17,007 bases of DNA from a bacterium. GTDB lineage: Bacteria > Spirochaetota > JAHITG01. Made by a program: the position numbers and the translations under genes. Within the stretch, counting starts at the first letter, position 1, and each line of letters opens with the position of its first letter. This document shows positions 1 through 6,700 of this stretch, piece by piece. The stretch lies in the NCBI GenBank assembly GCA_028711675.1, contig JAQTRT010000028.1, positions 1 to 17,007 on the forward strand, in the 5' to 3' direction. The notes under the pieces were generated by a model. It was not told the origin of the DNA and ran no database searches. It was given only the letters and a program-made list of their open reading frames with translations.

Positions 1-249
1 GGCGATATCGTAGGCAACCTCTGCTCGCGCCGCGGCAAGGTGATCGGGATGGAAGCTAAAGCCGGTTTCCAGATCATCGAGGCGGAAGCGCCTCTGGCTG
101 AGATGTTCGGATACACAACAGCCCTCCGTTCCCTCTCCAGCGGACGCGCTACTTATACCATGCATTTTGAAAAATACGTGGAAGTACCGTTCCAGATCAC
201 GGAAAAGATCATCGAGGAGCGGAACAAGGAAAAAGCTGAAAAAAAATAA
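1..249 (+). CDS. fusA: Elongation factor G, C-terminal fragment
   Basis: This is the last 82 codons of a translation elongation factor G gene that begins outside the window. EF-G is the cytoplasmic GTPase that drives ribosomal translocation. The reading frame is open from base 1 and ends at TAA 247-249. The visible part is the conserved domain V: GDIVGNLCSRRGKVIGMEAK, then the signature PLAEMFGY, LRSLSSGRATYTM and a final EVP motif with a Lys/Glu-rich tail. Cys in place of the usual Asn in the GxLxSRRG segment, and the AKAGFQIIEAEAP stretch, differ from the commonest bacterial EF-G and recall the divergent paralogues of spirochaetes and deltaproteobacteria; that comparison is from memory. Which paralogue it is cannot be told from this fragment. 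Confidence 0.93.
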   Translation, partial: GDIVGNLCSRRGKVIGMEAKAGFQIIEAEAPLAEMFGYTTALRSLSSGRATYTMHFEKYVEVPFQITEKIIEERNKEKAEKK

Positions 250-282
250 AACATAAAACCGGCTCACAGGACCTGCCGCCGG

Positions 283-308
283 AACGCGGTAATTAGTTTC
301 CGTGTTTT
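283..308 (+). terminator. Likely Rho-independent terminator after fusA
   Basis: ACGCGG at 284-289 pairs with CCGTGT at 300-305 (one G-U pair) round a 10-base AT-rich loop. The stem extends by A283-T306, and the hairpin runs into a short T run, 305-308. It lies about 35 bases past the fusA stop. A second GC-rich inverted repeat, CCGGC (259-263) with GCCGG (278-282), lies just upstream without a T run. The T tail is short, so strength is uncertain. Confidence 0.45.
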
Positions 309-360
309 AAAAAGCCTCTGCAGCCCTTCACGGTTAAAAACCGAGAGTAAGGAGCTTATC

Positions 361-1512
361 ATGGCACAAACACTTTCCACCCGTCAGAACCTGCACCGGA
401 TGTTTTATTATCTCACTTTATTATATGAAGATAAAAAATACCCTCATCTGAAAGCTGTTTATCAATTTATCCTGAAACAGGAGGGGAATACCCATCATTT
501 CTATCTGGTCATTAACGGGTCCCGTATCCAGTTTAAGGAAGGCGTCCATCCGGAACCGGATATAACTTTATCAGCTCCTGCCGGTTATTTTTTCAAGATA
601 CTCAGCAACCGGGCCAACCCGGTCCTGGGCCTGCTCCTGAAAAAATACAGTTTCACCGGCAGGTTCGATCTGCTCCCTCTCCTGAAAAAACTTTTTAATA
701 TAGGAAAATATAATCCCCATATCCAGAAAATAAACGAGAACCTGGAACCCCATGAACTCTTACGGAACACGTCGTGGAAAAAACCGGAACAGGTCCTGGT
801 CATCCATGCCAGCCCCTCCCGCCGTACGGGACTCACATTTCACTATCTTCAAAGCCTGGTCCAGGGCATGAGAAAAGCCGGTGCACAGAGCAGGATCATC
901 GACCTGTATGATCCGAAGATCAGGATCGAACCCTGTACAGGCTGTTTCCAGTGCTGGACCCGGACAGGGGGAAAATGCGTCATTAAGGATGATGCGTACG
1001 CGATCACGGAAAAGATAAAAAAATCTTACCTTACACTTTATACCATGTCCCTTTATGTGGATTCCATGCCGGCCAAGCTGAAAAGCCTCCTGGAAAGGAA
1101 ATTCACATGGCTGCTGCCTGTTTTCTCCGTTCATACTAAAATAACAAGACATCCCCTCCGTTTCAGTAAAGAACGCTATATGGCGCTTTTTATGATCAAC
1201 GGTTTTCCGGAAAAGGAGCACTTTAAACCCCTTGTCGACACCTTCCGGGATGCTGCCCGGAATTTCCACACACCTATCCGGGCCGTCCTGCTAAGACCCG
1301 GCGCTACGTTCCTGTATCAGGTGCCTCTTTATTACGACTGTTATTTAAAAGTGCTTTCTTCCCTGGAACAGGCAGGCTGGGAACTGGTGCAGAAAGGATC
1401 TGTCTCTAAAAAGACGGTAGATGCTGTAGCCGACAATTTCAGGATCCCCCGCCAGATCTGGTGCGACTACGCCAATATGTTCTTTTACATAAAGAGCCGG
1501 CACAAAGAATAA
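361..1512 (+). CDS. SCP2-like domain fused to flavodoxin-fold NAD(P)H-dependent oxidoreductase
   Basis: This is a predicted cytoplasmic 383-residue two-domain protein. Residues about 20-112 resemble an SCP2/sterol-carrier fold: a beta-rich start (FYLVINGSRIQF), the segment PDITLSAPAGYFFKILSN, and then a helix with FTGRFDLLPLL. Residues about 144-380 resemble the NADPH-dependent FMN reductase/flavodoxin family. They open with the beta-strand and phosphate loop VLVIHASPSRRTGLT, and at 192-211 carry the cysteine motif CTGCFQCW...GGKCVIKDD typical of iron-sulfur flavoproteins and related reductases. The family binds FMN and moves electrons from NAD(P)H; the substrate here is unknown. The SCP2-like part suggests a hydrophobic ligand, which is inference. 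The start is well supported: TAAGGAG sits 6 bases before the ATG. No clear promoter box is seen in the 110-base gap after fusA. It converges on the minus-strand gene ending at 1549. Confidence 0.8.
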   Translation: MAQTLSTRQNLHRMFYYLTLLYEDKKYPHLKAVYQFILKQEGNTHHFYLVINGSRIQFKEGVHPEPDITLSAPAGYFFKILSNRANPVLGLLLKKYSFTGRFDLLPLLKKLFNIGKYNPHIQKINENLEPHELLRNTSWKKPEQVLVIHASPSRRTGLTFHYLQSLVQGMRKAGAQSRIIDLYDPKIRIEPCTGCFQCWTRTGGKCVIKDDAYAITEKIKKSYLTLYTMSLYVDSMPAKLKSLLERKFTWLLPVFSVHTKITRHPLRFSKERYMALFMINGFPEKEHFKPLVDTFRDAARNFHTPIRAVLLRPGATFLYQVPLYYDCYLKVLSSLEQAGWELVQKGSVSKKTVDAVADNFRIPRQIWCDYANMFFYIKSRHKE

Positions 1513-1514
1513 AA

Positions 1515-1554
1515 ACACGGACCGGCACCCGTTACTGAGCAGGCCTCTTCAGGC
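1515..1554. terminator. Weak hairpins between convergent genes
   Basis: The 36-base gap between the two stop codons holds two short inverted repeats. GCCT (1543-1546) and AGGC (1551-1554) are followed by TTT on the plus strand. ACGG (1517-1520) and CCGT (1528-1531) are followed on the minus strand by GTTTTTATT. Both stems are only about 4 bp, so this is a tentative bidirectional terminator. Confidence 0.25.
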
Positions 1555-2325
1555 TTTCCTGTTCTTCCGTTTCAGGGGAGTGACCGGGAATGTCTTCATC
1601 AGTTCTTTAATGCGGACCAGGGCCTTATCATATCTCTTTTTTTCTTCGCCGGTCAGGTAGGAGGAATGGATGCACAAATCCTGTAAAATGAGCTTGTAGC
1701 GCACCTGGAGTATCCTGTACTCTAAGAATGTGCTGTGCTGCGAATGTCCGGCGTCGAAACAAGGAAGGGGATATTCGGCGATATAGAGGATGAACCGGTC
1801 CGGATATCCGGACAGTTTACGCTGCAGAATCGCGAGGACATCGTTCTTCTCCTGGACGTTCCGGGCAAAATAAGCGAACGTGCTTTTAGCGTATCTCTGC
1901 GAACCGCTCAACAGCCCTCCTGTGGACCAGATGCTTCCCAGGAGGGACTTGCTGTTGCTCATGCTCTCCATCAGGGACTTGATGAGGACCACTTCCAGAA
2001 AACTCTCATAAGGATTCATTTTCCGGCTGTAATGCAGCTTCCCGATCTCCTTCATAAGCATGGCCAGGTCCAGTTCCCTTTCGTTCACGCTCCTGAATTT
2101 CCGGCTTTGATAAAGCCGGACCGGGATAAAGTTGTCATTCCAGTTCCGCAGGCTGATCCTGGCCCTGAGCCTGAGCACAGCACCCGGACGCCAGCCTGTT
2201 TTTTTTACAAAAGGACCGGTATTCCGGACATATTGATGCTGGCGCGTGTAAAGCCCGTCAGGCAGGACGAACAGCGGCCCCCTGCTTTTTCGGAGTTGAA
2301 AAAACATGGTTAGTTCTTTGAACAT
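1549..2325 (-). CDS. Unrecognised 258-residue protein coupled to YprB-like exonuclease
   Basis: I do not recognise this family. The product is basic, has no signal peptide or membrane segment, and reads as mainly helical after residue about 80. It has an Arg-rich N-terminal part (about 40-80), a mid-section rich in Ser and Gly (SNSKSLLGSIWSTGGLLSGS) and a Lys/Arg-rich C-terminus (TPLKRKNRKA). It overlaps the 3' end of the upstream exonuclease gene by 16 bases. The start at 2325 is chosen because GGAG lies 5 bases upstream; the ATG at 2307 has no such site. The overlap and shared strand suggest one operon, so a role alongside the nuclease is possible but is inferred from position only. Confidence 0.7.
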   Translation of the reverse strand: MFKELTMFFQLRKSRGPLFVLPDGLYTRQHQYVRNTGPFVKKTGWRPGAVLRLRARISLRNWNDNFIPVRLYQSRKFRSVNERELDLAMLMKEIGKLHYSRKMNPYESFLEVVLIKSLMESMSNSKSLLGSIWSTGGLLSGSQRYAKSTFAYFARNVQEKNDVLAILQRKLSGYPDRFILYIAEYPLPCFDAGHSQHSTFLEYRILQVRYKLILQDLCIHSSYLTGEEKKRYDKALVRIKELMKTFPVTPLKRKNRKA

Positions 2326-3572
2326 TTTTTCTCCAGCCTCTTGAGTCTTTTGCTCACATCCTCCATCTCCCGGCTAAAATTCCGGTACACGGCCCTGGCC
2401 AGCCGCTCCATCTGGCCCCTGGCGTCCTCAAGCGTACGCCTGGCCTCATTGGCCTTTTTTTCATGCCTCTCATAATAAATACTCAGTTCCCTGTAGATAT
2501 AATAATCAAATTCCCCGCATTCGTCAAGCATCTGATGCAAAAGTTCAGCCATCTTCCTTGTTTCCCTTTCCGACTTATGGAACAGATAGATCAGCTTCAA
2601 TGAAGCAGACCGGTTCTCCGGTCTGACAAGGCAGTCATGGCGAAGGAGGGCCACATACAGTTCCTTGTCCAGCGTTTTCAGCAGCCGGGCTATGTTCATG
2701 TAATTTATATTTTCCGGGTAAACGCCCTGCAGTATCTGGTGCAGGTTCTTCAGCTGAACGGTCAGGAGAGCCAGCATGGACCTCACATCCATCAGGTTAT
2801 GATAAAAGACCTTCTCCAGTATTTGAGCGTTCCGGGTCTTCAGGTAATCCTTGTAATACTCAGGGACCAGATAACCGGGTATATCCTCGTTCGAACGGGT
2901 AAAATGCAGAATGTCCTTCTCCAGGCAGCCCAGGCTGAACTCCCTGATCCTGTCTTTCCAGAGCCTCCGGCTGGAATGAAGCAGATCAAAATGAAGGAGA
3001 TTGTCAAGGGTAAAATCGAATCTCCGGGAAAGGACGAATCTGTTTTTCAGCACATAAAAATCAAAGCTTTTCCCGTTGAAAGAAACCAGGTGCCTCTTCC
3101 GGGAAAAAATTTCTTTTAAAATATAAAGCAGTCCTTTTTCATTGGTAAAATCCTCTATAAAATACTGCTCCGTGATAAATTTCTCGTCATCGCTGAAATA
3201 CCCTATACCGATAAGAAAGACCATATTCCCGGCACCGGACGTAAGGCCTGTGGATTCCACGTCGAAAAAAAGGAGCTTATCGATCTGGAAGGACTTTAGT
3301 TTCTCGTTTTTCCCCAGAACAGAGAAAAGAAAGGGGAAATTGTCACGGAAATTAAAAAAATCCCGGATCATCACGTCCCCGGTCCTCTCCTCCGGGCCGA
3401 ACTCTCTCCTGATCCTGAATACCCTTTTATAAGGGGTCTCCCGGTATTCCCCTTCAGGAAAAAGTTTTTCAATGGGATAAGGCTGCTCCCGGTACGGGCC
3501 TTTTATCTCGGAAGCTTTTTTCAGCAAGCCTGATTCTTTTAATTTTTCCAGAAATTCATTCCTTTCCGTCAT
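2310..3572 (-). CDS. YprB-type RNase H-like (DEDDh) exonuclease
   Basis: This 420-residue cytoplasmic protein has a central ribonuclease-H-like 3'-5' exonuclease domain of the YprB type, residues about 98-270. Visible catalytic residues are D104 and E106 in FFDVESTGL, D171 in SFNGKSFDFYVLKNRF, and H258 with D262 in FYHNLMDVRSML. Together they make the DEDDh set that binds two metal ions. The N-terminal 95 residues carry the RE(Y/F)GP-type lead often seen before this domain. The C-terminal 100 residues are helical and highly charged, possibly TPR-like (ELLHQMLDECGEFDYYIYRE). YprB is often a neighbour of the helicase YprA, but no helicase is here. Biological substrate is unproven for the family. 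The downstream gene overlaps its stop by 16 bases. The start at 3572 has only a weak site (AGG 7 bases upstream) and shares an ATGA with a five-codon reading frame described separately. Confidence 0.85.
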   Translation of the reverse strand: MTERNEFLEKLKESGLLKKASEIKGPYREQPYPIEKLFPEGEYRETPYKRVFRIRREFGPEERTGDVMIRDFFNFRDNFPFLFSVLGKNEKLKSFQIDKLLFFDVESTGLTSGAGNMVFLIGIGYFSDDEKFITEQYFIEDFTNEKGLLYILKEIFSRKRHLVSFNGKSFDFYVLKNRFVLSRRFDFTLDNLLHFDLLHSSRRLWKDRIREFSLGCLEKDILHFTRSNEDIPGYLVPEYYKDYLKTRNAQILEKVFYHNLMDVRSMLALLTVQLKNLHQILQGVYPENINYMNIARLLKTLDKELYVALLRHDCLVRPENRSASLKLIYLFHKSERETRKMAELLHQMLDECGEFDYYIYRELSIYYERHEKKANEARRTLEDARGQMERLARAVYRNFSREMEDVSKRLKRLEKKCSKN

Positions 3573-3586
3573 AGCCGGCCTGTCAT
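3569..3586 (-). other. Five-codon reading frame abutting the exonuclease start
   Basis: On the minus strand ATG at 3586-3584 opens MTGRL and ends in TGA at 3571-3569, overlapping the exonuclease ATG at 3572-3570 as ATGA. A strong purine tract, GGGGGAG, lies 7 bases upstream of this short frame, and AAGG directly adjoins it. The exonuclease start itself has only a weak ribosome binding site. It could be a leader peptide that couples translation, or chance. Confidence 0.3.
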
Positions 3587-3625
3587 CCTTTTACTCCCCC
3601 TGCTCTGTATGCAACCCGCTTCTTT

Positions 3626-3657
3626 TTCCTAACATAATCACGAAAAATCATTTGACA
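3626..3657 (-). promoter_or_regulatory. Candidate promoter for the exonuclease operon
   Basis: Reading the minus strand, TTGTCA (3657-3652) is followed after 16 bases by a TATGTT-like -10 box. The -35 box is the other half of the palindrome ATTTGACAAAT at 3650-3660, so it lies on top of the -35 box of the divergent kinase gene. The predicted transcript starts roughly 30-40 bases before the five-codon frame. Confidence 0.4.
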
Positions 3658-3685
3658 AATTTATTTATTAGCGTAGTTTTACAAT
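3650..3685 (+). promoter_or_regulatory. Candidate promoter for the 1699-residue signalling gene
   Basis: TTGACA at 3652-3657 is a perfect -35 box inside the palindrome ATTTGACAAAT (3650-3660). With a 16-base spacer the -10 would be TAGTTT (3674-3679). TACAAT at 3680-3685 looks better but would need a 22-base spacer. The ATG at 3710 has no Shine-Dalgarno sequence; an in-frame TAA at 3704-3706 rules out an earlier start. Confidence 0.5.
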
Positions 3686-3709
3686 ATCCTTATCCTTTTG
3701 CAGTAAAAG

Positions 3710-6700
3710 ATGATATCAGAAAAAACAACACTGAACAACCGCTTCCAGGTCCAGGCTTATCTGTCCGAGGGCTTGCTTACATCCGTGTACAGAGCCAGGG
3801 ATATTAAAGATAACAGTGAAGTAATACTAAAAATAATAAAACCGGAGAACACCTCCAGCCGTCCGGAAGACCTGTTCCGTTTTAAAAGAGAGTTGACACA
3901 CCTCCAGTCCCTGACACACCCCCGCCTGGGGAAAATACTGGCCACAGGGGAATATCAGGATTCAACCTATTTCGCCATGGAATACGTGGAAGGTCATAGC
4001 CTTTCCACACTGCTGAACCTGAACAGAAAATTCAGTATAAAAGAGAGCGTGAACATCATTTATCAGTTAATCCAGGGTCTGGAATACTGCCACAGCCAGA
4101 ACATGCTCCACCTGGACATCAGACCATCCAATATCATCCTGGAAGAGAAGAATCCGGATATCAAGATCACGGATTTCGGACTCTCCCATCTCATCGAATA
4201 TACCCGGATTAAAAAACCCGAGGATATACGTTCCATTTTCAGCTATATCTCGCCGGAACAATCGGGCATCATGAAAAGAAATTCGGATGAACGTTCAGAC
4301 CTGTACTCGGCCGGCATTATTTTTTATGAACTTCTTACAAAGGAACCGCCTTTCCAGGGAACAGACCTGGGAAGCATCCTGCACCAGCATATTGCCAGGA
4401 TTCCGGTCCCGCCCAGGAAGATCGACCCCCAGATCCCCGAGGTCATTGAAGAGATCGTCATGAAACTTCTCTCCAAGGAGCCTGAAAGCAGGTACCAGAC
4501 CGCTCATGGGCTTCTGGCTGACCTGGAAAGATTCAAAAAAGGCGAAACGTCCTTTATCATCGGCAAACAGGATAAACTGAAGAAACTCCTCTTTCACACA
4601 CGCCTGATAGGACGGGAAGAGGAGATCGGCGTTCTGCGGTCCGGTTTTGACAGGGCAAGAACCGGGAACGGCCAAGTGATTCTCGTTAAAGGCGAACCGG
4701 GCATGGGCAAAAGCCGGCTGGTGGATGAGATGAGAAGCTATGTCTTCAAGGAAAAAGGCATCTTTCTCTCGGGCCGTTGTTTCAGCCAGGAGAACAAGAT
4801 CCCTTATCTCCCCTACAGGGATATCCTCAATGAATACACGGACAGGATCAGGAAAAAAGAGAAAGAGGAGAAAGAGAAGGAGATCAGCCGCCTGCAAATT
4901 GTCCTGGGCGACCTGGGGGAGATCATCGTCAGCATCAATCCCGGAATGGAAGAGCTTCTGGGGAAACAGCCGGAACTGATACCGCTCGACCCGGAAAGAG
5001 AGCACCGCAGGTTCCTCATGATCGCCTCGAAATTTTTTCTGAACCTGGGTACATTGCAGGAGCCGTTCGTTTTTTACCTGGACGACCTCCAATGGTCGGA
5101 TGAAGCCAGTCTGACCCTGTTCCAGGATATTATCAGCCGGATCAAAGATCATCCCGTTCTCATCCTGGCCACTTACAGGGACAACGAAGTGAACGAACAG
5201 CATTCCCTGTACAAGCTCCTGAAAGAAGCCGCGGTCCAGCAGTATCCTGTCAGGGAAATCAGCCTGGGATTCTTCGACGAAAAGAAATTAAGGCATTTTT
5301 TATCCGAACTTCTTCTGGAGGAAGAAGAATCCCTGTCGGAACTGTCACGGTACATACTGAACAAGTCCAAAGGGAATCCGTTCTTCAGCCTTGAAATCAC
5401 GCGGCAACTGGTGGAAGAAAAAGCCCTGCAGTACGATGAGGACAAAAGGCACTGGGGAATCGACTGGGACCGGCTGAACAAGCTCGCCATTTCCAATAAT
5501 ATCGTGGAAGTTGTACTGCGGAGGATCGTGGTCCTGAACGAGGAAAAGACCTATCTGCTCAGCCACGCATCTGTGATCGGAAGGGAGTTCCCCCTCAGCC
5601 TGCTTAAAGTCCTCACGGAATATCCGGATGAAAAGCTCATCAACCTCATTGACGAATGCATCAGCCTGCAGCTGATCGAAAAGAGCATGGAGAAAGGGAA
5701 GGTGCTCTTTGTCCACGACCGGATCAGGGACGCGTTTTATTATAAAGTACCTAAAGCCGAACTGAAAGAGATCCACGAAAAAATAGCGGAATCGATCGAG
5801 GAAGTATACGGGAAGGAGACGGAACCGGTCCTGTTCGACCTGGCCCATCATTATGCGGAGGCCGGGAACAAGGAGAAAGCCCTGCAGTACTGTATACCTG
5901 CTGCCGATAAAGCCAAAGCTAATTATGCCAATGAGGAAGCCATACGGTATTATAAAATGGAGATCGAACTCCTTGAAGAGAAAGGGGACAGGACCAAGTC
6001 CGGCTGGATCCGGGCTAATGAAGGACTGATCGACGTGTATCTCACAATCGGAAAGAACGAGGATGCCATCAATATATCCGCGCAGATCCTTCCCCTGAAG
6101 CACGGGATCCTGGATAAGGCCAGGATCTACAGGAAGATCGGTACAGCTTATTATAAGATGGGCGAATGGCAGAAATGCGAGGATACCCTTTCCCTCGGTC
6201 TGAGCCTGTTGGGCATTAAACTCCCTTTAAAGGCGTTTGATGTTATTTTATCTATTATAAAAGAATTATCCCTCCATTTTTTCCATGGGCTCCTTCCGTT
6301 CCTCTTTAAAAAAAAAGGAAGGGCCGTGCGGGAAGAGGACAGGGAGATCATCACTTTCTATCACCCCTTAATATGGATGTATGGCCTCAGCGACACGAAC
6401 AAGGCCATCTCTTCTGTCTTAAGGGCTTTAAACTATGCCGAGTTGAAGATCGGGCCTTCCAGCGAACTGGCTTTTGTACAGATATTCTATGCGGCTGCCC
6501 TCACCCTGCGTGTTGCCTATTTTACACGGGCATTCCTGTATTACAACAAGGCTTACGCCATCGCGCTAAACATCAAGGATGAGCGTACTCTGGCCATGAA
6601 CCTGCAGTATTTTGGTGTACATTATTATATCACCAGCCAGTTTAAAAAGGCCCTGGAAATACTGGAGCAAGCCAGGGAAAAACACAGTAAGATCGGCGAC

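Noticed and set aside
331..343. Small inverted repeat CGGTT-AAA-AACCG before the gene at 361
   Set aside because: The stem is only 5 bp with a 3-base loop and shows no link to a known riboswitch or operator; likely chance.
4295..5203. Long minus-strand open frame of 302 codons inside the kinase-ATPase gene
   Set aside because: It is antisense to well-supported ATPase motifs, shows no domain pattern and has no promoter or ribosome site; it is a shadow frame.
5345..6103. Minus-strand open frame of 252 codons inside the same gene
   Set aside because: It is antisense to the ATPase and TPR region with no recognisable motif, consistent with codon bias of the real gene.
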